Below, one piece after another: positions 29,601 through 43,500 of a stretch of 64,000 nt of DNA. The notes under the pieces are model-generated. The model did no database searches and was not told where the DNA came from. It was given only the letters and a program-made list of their open reading frames with translations. The position numbers and the translations under genes are program-made. Position 1 is the first letter of the stretch. The number at the start of each line of letters is the position of its first letter. The stretch is from Sitta carolinensis (taxonomy: Eukaryota > Chordata > Aves > Passeriformes > Sittidae): NCBI GenBank assembly GCA_032173965.1, contig JAVUNC010000019.1, forward strand, positions 6,386,501 to 6,450,500, written 5' to 3'.

Positions 29601-30717
29601 GCAAGTTGTGATCCTAAACAAATAAAATATCCACTGAGTTCTGAAAATTCTTTGAATGCTTTTATCCAAGTTTTATCTCAAAAGTCTTGTTTACTAGCAA
29701 CTTAAAAGGAAAAGTCATGGCAAGACATAGCACACACAAACAAGTCTGAGATAAGTAATGGGATAATACAGAAGTTGGATACATTTTCAGAAGAGTCCAG
29801 AACACAAATTTTTAATTTCTAAAAAATAGCAGCAGTTTTAAGGAGAGAGTAATTTAATTACCTCAATAAATCAACCTCATTTCAGAAGAAGGTTAACATT
29901 CAAAAATTTTAGTTAGTGCTTATAATTTTTTTTAAATTATCAATCTGGATACTTCATAAAAATATTCAAATGGAAACTGTAATCTAATAAAAATAAATTT
30001 TACAAATATAAATCATAATTAAGTCATAAGTAAAATGAATGCTAGAAATTCATTACTCTTCACTCTGAAATGAGTTTCTAGACGGTTAGGTCTATGAAAA
30101 AAGTACTTGCAGGGATGTGAATTCTTAACTCACATTTTTACAAATGTCTTGTTCCACAGACCACAAAGGAGCAAGTCAAGAAGTAGTTCACAGTAAAATG
30201 TATGCAAACAAATGTATATTTTTGGCATAGATAATTTATGTTCCACATGATATTACAAAACCCATTTTGCTAATTATTTCATCAGCTCTCCCTGTTCAGC
30301 AAGAGTCAGTTCAAACACCTGGTCATGACACCTCTACTATATACTAGAGACAGCTTAACAACAATGTGAAAGATGGTCGAAACTTTCTCCAAATCCTGTG
30401 ATTTCTTACTATTTTTCCCTATGAAAACAGTACTTTTAAACCCTTTTTGGCAACTGGGTCTAGTCCCAGGTCAAAGCCAGATTACTTGCATTATAACCCA
30501 GTGTACTCCTTACCTATTACAAAAACCATGAGAACTGTAACATTTCCCTTCCCACAGTCTGAACACTGGGGTTTTTTTCTGATCTCAAATCCTGAGTAAA
30601 GCTTGGCAACTCCTGCCCTCATTAACACCTATTTTTAGACTGTTAGTCTTTGTTTACTCAGAACTTACCACAAAACATTCCTATTAGTCTTAGCTTCATT
30701 TCACAACATTGCTCATC

Positions 30718-30759
30718 AAAAAAAAAAAAAAGAAAAAGAAGAAAAAAAAGGAAAAAAAG
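30718..30759. repeat. A-rich purine tract
   Basis: A purine-only run of about 42 bases dominated by A with scattered G. Confidence 0.9.
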
Positions 30760-33700
30760 TTAAGTTGCTCTTTTTGAAATTCTGTAGTTATAACTTAGTA
30801 AATAAAACTGATTTCTGAAACTAAATGTCAAACAAAAATGGAAAAAGAGCATTCAAATGTAATACATGCAAGAATTCCAAATGCATTCTTCCCCCCAACA
30901 ACTCTGACTGAACTCGTGCACAATTGATGTATTTTCATTCCTATCTATACATTGCCAACTTTCTACTCTGTATTAATATTTCTTTCCACCCAAATCTTTC
31001 TCTATTTAACATAAAAATGTAATATGCAACTGTTTGAATATGCTCAGTTTATCTCAAAATGCATTCAAAACCCATCTGTACAGTAAAAAACACACACCTG
31101 GAAAACCTGAATTCAGTCCAGATATGGTAGCTACTGTAAACTACTTTAACAATATTCATTCAAAGGAAATGGGCTGCTTATCTTGCTGCCAAAATGGAAA
31201 GGACTCTTTCATACAATAAGGTATTTTGGGATTATTTTCTTGTTATTTTTCAAATAATGATGGCATATAAATCAAAACTTTTATATCCAGCAGCAAATGG
31301 AAGGCTATTGTTTACAATAGCCATTGTGTACACAGTCCATAAAAAGCAAACAAACCAGAAGGGCAGAATGCAGTCCTTACAAAGACCTGTAACAGAGGTG
31401 ATACTCAGAAACATTTGGGTTTCACCCTCTAGACTTACAAGTGTTCTCAGACAGATGTGGGTTTATAATTAAATTAATAATTTCGACTAAGGATCATGAG
31501 CACCACCAAAATCTGTTACACAGATAGGTTTACATTGCTGTCAGGAAGACTGGAAAGAAGCATCACTCCTGCAGTCACAGCACGTGTGTCTGCATCCAGG
31601 GGTCCTCATACCCTCTACCTGACTTGACTCAGATGTGATTCTTCAGGGGAAGATCTTGCAAAGACAACTCACTTTTTGCACACTGCAAAGGTATGTGGGT
31701 GGCAGGAGACCCTCCTAAACCCACACAGCCTACAACAGCACCCTCCTCCTTACTCCCTAATCCCAAGGGAGCACCCTGGAACCAGCCATGGGGTGGGAGC
31801 AGGCATCTGCCCACTCAGGTGCTGTAAGGGTGGCAAAACATTTAACTCGGGACTCCAGTTCAGCAAAAGCCACCATAACGAAAAAAATCAAGTTTTATTA
31901 CTCACTTCTGCTCATAGAATTACTTCTGAGGGCTTGTTCTTTTCCTGTTTTCTGGGGATTTTTTAATCAACAGTCTGTGCCCAGACCCTTAGTGGAACCA
32001 GAAGATACAACTGCATGATTATTGAGTATTCTCTCCACATCTTTTAGCAAACAGTTAGAAACACAAATATTTTGCATAAAGTTTGGGCAACTCCAAAGGT
32101 CACAACTTTTCTGATTTACCATTTCTTCTGATGTGCATATATAGAAAAGATGATTCACAGGAAAGTGACATCTCACTCTATAAAGCTGAGAAATCTTTTT
32201 CTAGAAAACTGACATCCACAGACTGTTTCTGGAAACAGGAAAATAATTTATACATGTTAATTTTAAAAATTACTGCAATGTGTTTTCAACATGTCTTGGG
32301 CCCAAATCCTCAGGAAAATGCAAACATTTAACTTGTATTGAAATCAGCTGAACACCTGGGCCTGCATAACTGTGAACTCCTATGCAAACTGCCAACTTCA
32401 GACAGAAGACAATTACAGTTGTGAAATTTACCTGTGCACACAAGGGCTCATTACAAAAGAAAGGAAAAGAATAATTCAGAGAATGAGAATCAAGTATTCC
32501 CTTGTATACTAGAAAGATGTCCAAGTCCATGAAAAGGGAGTAATAAATATACACAACACCCTCAACAACCTCACTTCACTTTTTGTTAGTACTTCATTTC
32601 TATTTGTACTTAATTTACAGAGATGCATACACAAAACCATGATGACAGGGAGCATCTTAATATGATATATAATAAGAAATGTTTAATACCCTAGTTTTCT
32701 TGCTTTTAATTGTGATTGTTTCCTGATTTAATAAAACAGGTATTTATATACATTGAAGTACAAAGGTCTTACTTTCCAATGATAACATAATTTGAACTTT
32801 ATATATAAAAAGATCACATATTAGAGTGAGTTCAGCTGTGTATGTTAACAATTACTACTTCTTCATGTCTTGTTTCTGTAAGGCTACCTAGATCTAAGTT
32901 TAAAATGAAATTACTTTCCTATAGTTTCTGGGTATTTCCAAGTACATCACTCATACCTTTTCATCAACATCAACTTAACCATCTAACTTTCAGTGGAGTG
33001 TTGGGATCTCCAACATCAAAACTCATCCAAAATCAAGCTTTCTCGGATGACTTCTAAAAGCCTTGCAAAACTTCTTCCTGCTGGAGTCAGGTACCACATG
33101 TTCTAGTCATTCTGAGTTTTCTCCAGGTGTGATTTTCTGTCCCCTCCCTGTGTTTTCTGCATCAGCCATGGTACAGTGCTTCCCCTCTATGTGTTAATCC
33201 GCAAAGGACCAATATTCACTGCAGAGATAAATCCTAGTGTTTGCTCCCTTATAAATTTCAAATAATGAACCTCTCAGTACTGTTTCAAATGTCAACAGAA
33301 TCTCTGGCTCAACACAACAGTTAATTTAAATCAACTACTTCTGTGTGAGAAAGAATGAAAAATGCATTTGGTTTAACCACAACACTAGCACTTAATTCAT
33401 GCTCAAAGGCGGTAGCACCAATATCATAGCAGTAAGCATAAAACTTGCAGAGATTAACTTGTCATCTATACTATTTTAGAGTGGTTCTTTACAAACCTCA
33501 GGATAAATGGATACCTTTTCCTTAAAGCTCTTCTGGATTTCAAGAAGAATCCAGCTTGAGCTGGAGAAACTGTGACTGTCAGTAACTTGGGCTGCTAGTC
33601 ACTGAAGCAGACACCACTTGCTTCAGCTTCTCCTCACTCTTACCAGCTGGCACTGCAACTTGCCCAGGCTCCATCTGTTAAGGTAGGAGCTACTCAGGCT

Positions 33701-34539
33701 GCAGTGTTTTCCCCAGTTACAATAATTTAAGTACATTTTAGAACAAACGTGAATTCAGCATTTGGAAAAGTTCCTGGGCTGACAAGTACTTGCTGTCTGA
33801 AATAAGGGCAGAGCTGGTTTCTCACAATGCACTGACCAATGTGCCTGATTCGAGTGACTTTCCCACAGATAAAGGCCTTTCAGTTTTTTTCATATCTCTG
33901 CTGATGCTAATAAAAAGACTACATAAACACGAAAATGCATTAGATACACTTCAGTCAGCAAGGCCTAATGAAATTTACTCCCAAGGGCCTGAGGAAGTAA
34001 GGAAAGTAATTTCTAATTACTTAGATATTCTAGTCAGGAACACATAGAGAATGAATACAGCTCCAGCAGATCTAAAATAAACAAAAAAAAAAGAACTTTT
34101 TGTTTTTGTAAAATCCAAATTCCACATCCAAATCCACCTCCTGAATATATCTGTCCTGCTGCCTGAAAGCACAGTGGCAGAATTCAAGCCTGACAGTTGA
34201 GTGCCACTGCAGGATGTCATCAGGTTACTGAAATTAGCAGTCTAATCACCAGGGGACTAAAAAAATTTAACTCTCCATCTGAAAGTCAACCTATTAACTT
34301 CCAACCATGGACAGTGAAGAACAGTGGCTGGGCTGAAATTTGCTTACAGTGAGCTGAATCCCAGTAAGCAAACAGGCTCCTGCACTCAAAAGGAAGGAAC
34401 AGTTACAGGGAAATTATGATACAGGTAAGTGTAGGAGTTACAATGAAGCTTGCTCCTCCATCTATCCCCTTTCCATGACTGCCCATAGATAATAGAAACA
34501 GTCTATGTTAACTATCAAAAATTTATTTTATACACATTA

Positions 34540-34602
34540 GATATATGCATAGATACATATATGAGTGTGTGTACCCACACACACATATATAAATAAATAT
34601 AT
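34540..34602. repeat. AT/GT/CA compound microsatellite with inverted repeat
   Basis: An ATATAT-rich stretch containing (GT)4 at 34565-34572 and its exact inverse (AC)4 at 34577-34584, separated by four bases (accc). Confidence 0.85.
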
Positions 34603-34829
34603 TCCATACAAATATGTATATTTTGCTAAATGGAAATTTCCACAGGAAGGGCATGCCTGTAGGTAACACCAAATCTCTAAGACCAATTCGTTACCTCCAA
34701 ACAGATCTCAACAAAAAGGATCACAAAGGGAGTAAAAATATACTCAAATTTAGATGCTTTCTTAGAGGCACCATCTGCTTTCTATGGGAGATGAAGGGAA
34801 TAGCTTGAAATCACCCTGATATCTGTTGG

Positions 34830-35075
34830 AGGGACAACACAGCAGAGCATAAGCAACCCAGGAGGATACCAGAACGGGCTGATAATAACTTCCTTCTCCA
34901 AGTGATCAAGGAGCCAAGAAGTGCTATGAATGGTATTGTGGCTTAACCCCAGCCAGCAACCAAGGCCTTTTTCTTACCAAGTAGGAGGGCCTGGTGGGGA
35001 ATGTGAAATTCAAGGGCACCCTTGGCTGCAGGGACCATGAAATGGTGGTGCTCGAGATCCTTTAAACAGTATATA
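34830..35075 (+). mobile_element. CR1 LINE pol fragment (endonuclease domain)
   Basis: In the plus strand near 34880 the frame reads DNNFLLQVIKEPRSAMN, close to the CR1 endonuclease stretch DNFLLQVxEEPTR. Near 35007, in a further frame, GTLGCRDHEMVVLEIL follows the family pattern GxLGCSDHEMVEFxIL, which contains the SDH catalytic triplet of AP-type endonucleases; here the serine is arginine. The copy is short, frame-shifted and inactive. It is antisense to the host gene. Boundaries are approximate. Confidence 0.75.
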
Positions 35076-38000
35076 GATATTTTTTAAACAAGAAAAAGTT
35101 CTAAAATGCCTTCTTCCAAAATGTTCCTTTCTCACATAGAAGCACCTAAATTCCTATGAATCTATACAATTCCATAGCCAGATGAAAATATTTATACATA
35201 AGTTACAGAATCCTCTGCTAGAAAAGTAATGAAATGTTAAAAACCCACAACAAAACAACAGATGTCTCAGCAGGCCTATGGATGAGGGCAGCAGTCAAGG
35301 AAGTCCTCTGCTTTTTAAGGCCCTAGCTGAAGCCAAGCACAGTGAAGGCAATTTTGAAGCACTCTAAATAGACTTTCACCCCCTCAGCCTGTACTGTGGT
35401 CTGCAGAGTGAAGGAAATGTAAGTTTATCCCAGACACATCCAAATTCTTGTGGCCCAGCCTCTGCAGATATGAGAGCACCATCAGAAGAAATCAAAGAAA
35501 ACCAACACCCAACCAATGTATTTCAACACCTGGCTCCAAAGCCAGCAGACAACAGCAGCCCTGATGTGCTGACAAAACAAGAAAAACTCTTCTGTGCCCA
35601 GCATTACAACTGCCTGTTCTCTCCAGCAGACACCATCCCTGTGTTTCCACACCAGGTGGGAAATATGCCTCTCCTACTGCAGAGCTACAGCAGAGATGAA
35701 CTGAATGGAAAAGATCAGATTTTAGGATTTGGCAGGGTTTCTCTAAATACAGGTTTAGCTGGAAGGTGGAAATGGAAGCAGAAGGTAACAAAACAACAGG
35801 ATCACAACTAACAACCAAGATCCCAAGTTTTCAACCAAATTCTGAAAGAGGCAGGAAATGGAGGTACAACAAGGCATCTTTTCTTGAAATGAAACATACT
35901 GTACTTTTTCTGGACACCACAACTACAGCTCAATGTCACCACTAGTGACTTGAATCTGTTCTTAGAGGACCTGAAGTGCTGCAAGAGCACGTGGTGGTCA
36001 GGAAAGCCCACATCAGCAAAGAACCTAAGATCTGGTAAAAGTGGACACAAAAGAACATTATAATGCCATTATGCCAACCAGAATCAAACAAAACTCTACA
36101 TTATGTTAGATGTATAACAATGTTTATGGGGAGATCCAAAGTTGAGACTAGGTTCAACTTTTAGAAGAATATAAGATAAGTAACTCAGACTACATCCTTT
36201 GGCTCTAAAAGCACAACAGACATTGCCAAGTTTGAATGTCTGTACAACTGCAAACAAGCTTACTGTATCTAAAAGAAATAATTTTAGTATCTACTTAGGA
36301 TTATCTTATTTAGATTTAATACGAGTCTGTAGGTTATGTATTTTCTTGAAAGATTATTAATTATTTCCTAAAATATGACTGATTTATATACCAAAGATTA
36401 CAGATTTAAAGAAAATGTAAATATAACTGCCCAGACATCACATACAAGAATTTCCTAATTACTAGCAGTAAGTTTTATTTCATACCAAAAACTGACCAGT
36501 ACATTAGAGAATACTAGCTAGTACATTAACCTAAGCAAATTAAGTGTACAAACAGAAAATATCCCTCTATGTGATGGCTAGAATCTATGAAGCTGTGCAC
36601 ATAAAACACATCAAAGGAAAAAGCACCACCTTCCTCATGCCTGAAGTGTCATTTACTGTATTCACTATCTGCACTTAAAGAGAAAGTACATCATGGAAGG
36701 AACACTGTGAACATATCCTTAGGCACAGTTTCTTCTCAGAGAACATAAAATGTGTTTTGGGTTTATTTTGTTTTGGGTCTTTTGTTGTTTTGTTGGGGTT
36801 TCTTTAAAAATTTAATTTAAGGAACTAAACTCTAACTTCCCTCTTTGAAACACTGTGGTCACTGGAGCTTTGATAAAGTGCAAAAGAGATTTAGGGAAGC
36901 ACTCATGACTGATGTCACCAGGATGCCTTTGAGGGTATTTCCACATATAATCTGCATGATCTGCCATTCTTCCCACTACCTAAAGCCAGATAGAGAGAAA
37001 AAAACATTACCATGACTTACTGGAGTTATGCAGGTTCATATGGTGATTTGTTTCCCCAATTCTTTCTTTATCTAATATAGTCAGTAGATAAAAACCTCCC
37101 CTGAATCCTGCTTCTGTGCCTCCAGGAAAAGGAAGTCTTGCTTTGCTCCCCATCCTACAAGTCCTGAAGTACATGTGACAGAGAAAACAAATTTTTGCCC
37201 CATGAATAGTAATTTCTCTCACTGATCCAAGAAACATTTTGTGCTTACTCAAACCTGCAAATAGCCATTTATCAATCTGCACATGGGTAAAAGAATTATT
37301 TCCTGGACAATTTTATTTGAGAAATACTTCAAATGCCATATATACACATGCACAGGCACACAAATTTGTTGTCAAGATAACAGACCTGAATTTTTCAGAA
37401 GCTGAGAACAGGGTGGCAGCCAAAATTCAGTTCTCACCTGATACTCTTAACAGAACCCCATGCATGTAGTTAAGCACAGCCTGTACACAAATTTTGAATT
37501 GTCATTTCAAGATCACATTTTGACTTATGAAAATAACATACTGGAATATGTGGATGGTTAAAAACATTTAAGTAAATAAATAACAGAGCAATTTAAAAAA
37601 AAAATCTAGATGTTTTGCATTTTAAAATGACCTTATGACATCAAACAGCAAACCTATGTTGTAAGGGAAATCTTACATTTCTGCCTCATTTGGGGGAGAG
37701 ATTTTAACATATGTATGTGTGTTGAGTAACAATTTAGTTATATTATTTTCCTGAAATCAAGAATATATTCATCCAACTGAATGATCCATTGGAACACAAT
37801 CACAGGATAAAACACAAAGACACAATAAATGGGAAGAAAATAATTTTCCTGTTGCAAAAAATAATCCATCTCTGACAAGATGGATGAGGTCTTGTTGAGT
37901 TCATTATATAAAAAAATGGGATTTCTTCTTAAATTTTCTCATGTAACACATACACCAGTGTAAACATGTACTTTCATTCATAAGAACATTTCTCTCTATT

Positions 38001-40399
38001 TCTGAAAGCTAAATAGCTAAAGACACCATAGAAACAAGCCAGCTATTATTTAATCAATAATAATAGGGGACTGTTACTGACATGATTGGCCGTATTTCCT
38101 TCCAGAGGAAATAGGAAAGCCATCAAAAAGAAGATTCCATTTCTTCATTTGCTTGCCACCTTCTTCCCTTTTAAGCAGTGGCTTCTGCTACTCTCTCCTT
38201 TTCAAAGTCACCTTATTTTCTATTTAGAAGTACAAAAGGACCAGTGCAAAACATAACCAGGCTGGGTAGCACCCAAGGTGGCCAATGTGTGACCCCCTGC
38301 TCTCCTGCCCTCCAGCCCCACAGCCGGCTGCTGCTGCTATTTATAGCACTGTGTGCACACACAGTAAACACAGCTTTCACATTCTGGGATGTTTCAAAAG
38401 GTGATAACCGTTTCCTTGCTTCCAGCTCAACGTCTAAAATAGCAGTATCTTCTTCACAACACAAATAATTAAAAATAGCTTCTTGTCACATCACCATTTA
38501 CTCCAATGATATGCATTTAAAAAGCCACTTGCCTCAAATCAGTCTCAAATGAAACATATACTAACTATGTTTTATGGCTCTCTAAGCATATTACTAAACA
38601 TTCAGGATAGTCAATCCATCAATTAGGAATTTATTTACTTAAATCTTGATTAAATTTTTAATGCTTTAATCCATAAGTCGTTGCAGACATCAGACAAGAT
38701 AGAATCAAAAGAAATAATCAAGTACCAATTTAACCATTAAAGATATAAAAGAGAATTAGCTATCAATTTATTTTTATTATAGTCACAAAGAGATAAAATA
38801 TGCAAAGTTATGTACAAATATAAATATAGTGCTTGCACTCGTTAGTACACTTGAGCAATATAAATGCTTTTAGTACTGGTTATAAACAAAGTTACCAAAA
38901 AGTGAAGATGAAACACTGCACTTTCAGTTGCCTTTTTTTAATCAACCTCCACTAATCTCAAACAAATATATGGCTAAAATACCTGAATTCACATGCTGTA
39001 GACCTGTTCGCCTCAAAAAAAATTCTCCCAGGGTGTCTCCCCAGCTACAACCTTTCCACTATGAAGCTCCTGTGCTGCAAAGGGTGAAATAAAGCAAGTT
39101 GTCACCTCCAATGTAAAATACTCAGAAAAAAACTGCTTTCACAGCAGTAGCTTCCCCTCTCTTTCAACATTTCAAACCAAACTTGACAACACTGAGATTG
39201 CCCCAAAAGAAATCTTAGACATAATCTAAACCACTTTTTCCCAGTACTGCATGCAAGCAACTTTCCAGAACTTGGGTCCAGAAAAAAAAAGAACCTTCCA
39301 CTACGGACTTAACCATTCTTCTATGGGAATCTGAAAGACTGTAGCTTTTTCTGTTTATTAAATACTGCTATTCTGTCCTAGGAAAAACTTAACTATAGCA
39401 CAAATAATATACTTTTCTTGATCTGGAGGCAACAAAAAGACCACCAGACTTTAAGTCCAACATCACTCTTAAATAAAGTTGGCAGAGCTTCATCTCTTCA
39501 GAAGAAGCTCATACCCCTTTTTTTTCTTACTTCCTTTCATAGAGTTACCTGCCATCAAGTGTAATTTTATTTGGAAGAAATGTTGCATACTCTACACTTC
39601 CCTAGAATAACCTCTTTTGGCCTAAGGGAAGTTCATGAATACAAATCCACACTTCATAACAGTTGCAATATCCACACAAAATAATAACTTGAGAACATAC
39701 TAAGTATTGCACAAGACAACAATTGAAAAACACTCTTTAGCTAAAATGTTATTTTGTTTCTGAGACAGCTGACAACTCACACCTGCAGGAACACAACTGT
39801 TTATGGGAGAGCTGTTCAGCACTCTACACATTCAAATAACCAAAAGAGAACACATCACTGATACACATGGAGACACCATCAGGTTTGGCAAATAAACAAA
39901 GTTACTATTAAATAAAAAGCATCAAAATCAGCTGGCTATTAAGACAGTGCTACAATGATGAGCCAGAACACCAATTTTTGCCCCATGTAAATTTGGAGAC
40001 AAAATTACAAACCAGAGCCCTGTATACAGGATTTCTGACCTACAGCATCAGATCAGCCCTAGCCATGAAGGCACACAATCATGTAAGTAAAGCCAGGAGC
40101 TACTAGAAATCCAACCTGATAGTCAACATTCAGCTCTCTGTCTGCACCAGGTATTGAAGTCAGCACATAAATAAAAGAGAATTTAGCTCTCTAGGTCTGT
40201 GTGTCCAAACTCGGGGTCTGTGTACACTGCACACAATGATGCAGTTATACTCCCATCAATGCAGTAGCAGAAGGCATCAAGCCACCACAGCACAGAGCTT
40301 ATAATAACATTTCCCCACTGACACTAGTGAAGATGCTCTGCTAGGATGAATCTGGCAGCACAGGACCCTCTGCTTTACATTGCAGCACACTGTTTTCTC
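35076..40399. other. Intron stretch without recognised features
   Basis: AT-rich sequence between the two plus-strand CR1 fragments. The open frames at 35470-35818 are not splice-bounded and show no domain. A T- and G-rich low-complexity piece lies at 36751-36830. Homeodomain-type TTAATTA cores cluster near 36300-36380. Confidence 0.6.
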
Positions 40400-40530
40400 C
40401 TGACACTCAGGGTGGATGGGGCTCTGAGCAACCTGGTCTAGCCAAAGGCAGTTTCCATGCTGGGGCTTTGGAATAAGGTGATCTTTAGGATGATCCTTAC
40501 AACCCAAACTATCCTAAGATTCTATGGTCT
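40400..40530 (+). mobile_element. CR1 LINE, 3' end fragment
   Basis: The plus strand reads ggtggatggggctctgagca then acctggtcta, and later gatgatccttacaacccaaa followed by ctatcctaagattctatgg. This is the standard CR1 3' end in forward orientation, including its terminal ATTCTATG-like motif (one copy). It is antisense to CDC42BPA. The 5' limit is uncertain; sequence below 40400 may be part of the same insertion. Confidence 0.88.
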
Positions 40531-43500
40531 GTTCTTTGTAGCTGTTTTCAAAAGTAGGCAGATCCTTCATACATCTCTGCATACTTCTCACTCTTACGTA
40601 ATATACATGATTGATCACTATGCAAATAGAGCTTCATTTTGTCCCACTTTTACTCTCACAATATTTTGACAATCATATTAGCTAGATTTGAACAAACTAA
40701 TTAAAACACCCATTTGTTAAAACAGCCTGATTCAGTCAGGAGAAATAGCTATTTACTGTTGTCAACAACAGGTCAACCTGAGGCAAACAAAAAGTTTAAC
40801 TAAACAGTTAATGTTTGCAATGTAAACTGCAAAAATTTGATTTAGTGTTCTCCCTGAAAACAGCAACTTGACCTTCCTGTAGTGATCAAAAGTACATGTT
40901 CAGAACTGAGCAACATTTAAAAGGAATATGGGAAAGCTCTTGTTATACCTCAAGATCACAGAAAACTCATTTTAAATACAGATACATCAAGGACTTAAAC
41001 TGCTCAAAAAGTTGCTTTAACTACTTGTTTCCTGGGGTTTCTTAATTATAATATGAATGACCCCATGAAAGAACACTTCCAATAGGATGTTATTCCTTGG
41101 TTATTGTGAGGACTTCTCAGCTTCCTTCCTGCACTCTACAAGATCTCATGATTAAAGTTGGATGGTTGACCTGGAAAATTCTGCCTCATGTGATAAGACA
41201 TTACATTTCAAAAAAGACACAATAGCTAAGCACACAAGCCTTCTTTCAAAAAACCACAAAGAACACAGAACTCTTTTTGAATAGGCTTTATTGCTGTATT
41301 AATAGTTGAAATGCAGAGCAGTCGAGGGAGCAAAGCTCTCTTTTCCTCATTTGAACTCACTCAACTGGCACAGGATTTCTTTCCCACTCTCCCAATCCCT
41401 TGGGTCCCTACAAATCAAGACCAAAACAGGACCCAGCTGTCTCAGCTTGTTGTTCAGGCCCATTCAATTACAGCTGGAAGGCGGAATATTTCCTGGCACA
41501 ACTTTCCTCTGGGATATTTATCCATGTGAACAAAACCCACAGCCTGATCAGGTGCATTCACCCACTGCTGGGGACTGGGCTTGTTAAATGTGCTTCCTAC
41601 CCTCCCAAGAAAGTGCTCAAGGAGCTGCTGCTTTAATTAAGCGCTAGCAAATGAATTAACATGAAAAACATGAACAGCAAAGAAATCACAGTGATGAAGC
41701 TGTCCTGACCACCGATGAGTGGAGAGGATCTTTCTGCCACTCGAAGCCCTGCAATCAGATTCTATAATCAAGAGACAGAGATTCCATTTGACTATGCCAA
41801 GCTGATGCTAAGCATGCACAAGATGAGCTGCTATCAGCAAATATACACACAAAGCAGTTATGTTAAAATTGGGGATCCAGTGGGAATATTTCTTCAAACT
41901 TTAAAAATGTTGTAACTTCTACACTTGCTAGCCTTCTGTCAAAGGATTTAAAAATACACAAATAAAAAAATCCAGTCACACATGCTCCAGAGTAGTCATA
42001 AGAATGTCATCCCTGTCTGTGAAAATACAAGAGGATACTAGCCAAAACCTCAAGCTACGCAACAGCAATACATGAAAAATATTTCCAAATACAGAGTAAT
42101 TCCAGTTATTTGAATCGAAATGTAGGATGACAATTCAATCCTTAGCACTTTACTCCTATTTAGATGCTCTGAGTACTCACAAACAGAGCTGGGGATTGCT
42201 CTTAAAAACACTTTTTATTTTTCTTTTAGTCATGAACAAAAAACCTCGAAGGAGAAAAAAAGATACACAAATTCTCTTCCTTCTTGCTTCCATCAGCTGG
42301 TCAGACAAGTCTTCTAAGGCACTACTCTTTGGCCTCTGAATTGTGGGCACTGCAAAAGTTCATGAGTCACTGAAACAAACTCATGGGTATCACAAACTTA
42401 TAAAGTCCACAGCTCCAGTAGGAATTCTTTGTAAGTCCAAAAGGTAGAAATTTACTACTAAAGGACACCAAATACTGTTTATATTATCCCTATAAATAAG
42501 TCTTTTTGAAAACTCTGAGACGTTCAATTTACTGTCATTACATTAATATCCATTAAATGCAATGCCCCTGCTCAAATGCATGGCTTTGCAAAGCCCCACA
42601 GCTTTCCCCCACACTCATTCAATATTTCAACCTCACAATGCTTTGTTAATGCATATTGATAACAATAATGGTACAGCAGAGAAACAATGCCACTCCAGAC
42701 AACAGTGTTTGGTGCAATGTCACCAGAGCTGATTCTCCTATGGAAGCTGATAACAGACATTCGCCAACTATCTTTCTAAAGTGCTCACAATCAAAACAAA
42801 AAAACCCCAACAAAAACCAAGTAGGTCAGGAAACCAAAATAATGAAGCCACAACATTGTTTAAACTGTCTACAGACTATCCACAGTAAGTGATACCAGAC
42901 AAATACTATAATTGTATTGTAATAAACTACTACACACAACATTTTTGCCTTTAAAAATTAAAACAAACCAAGAACACTTGAAATAATTATGTTCAGAAAT
43001 ATGTCTTTTCCAGATACATACTGACATTAATACTCAATTGCAATTTAAACATCATCTGTATTAACCAAAATATCCCATGCTTTCTTTGTTCTGGTATCCA
43101 CTTTCCTTTACAATTTCCTCTTTGAATACTGATTAGCTTCGTTAGCTTTGATGCTAATGAGGATATGTGAACAAATAAATGCTGCGCAACACCAGGAATC
43201 CAGCTCAGGAAATTCAGCTTTGCACTGATCTGTCAGTATCACTTTTACTACCTAAGAGCTCTTCCAGCTACCTCAGAAGATCACTGATACACTGATCCCC
43301 ATAACTCAGGATATAATTGATTCCCAAGCTGAAACCTCCCTACTCTCAATATTGCTGCTAGGATGCCTCAATGACCTTCAAGCAATACAAGCTGTGCATG
43401 ATGCCCATACCATTTGCTTGGTTTACAAATAAGATTTTAACAAACCAAGACAAAATATGATTATTACTGAAGGAAATCAGCATTAAGCACATTACATTTG

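Larger units (their letters stand above)
19551..30700. other. Intron stretch, mostly unannotated
   Basis: It contains the MIR-like relic, the A16 run and two purine tracts described above. GC-richer islands at about 22450-22750, 23000-23450 and 24080-24290 show no CpG enrichment, splice-bounded exon or repeat that I recognise. Open frames at 24303-24752 and 25035-25445 (minus) lack family features. Confidence 0.6.
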
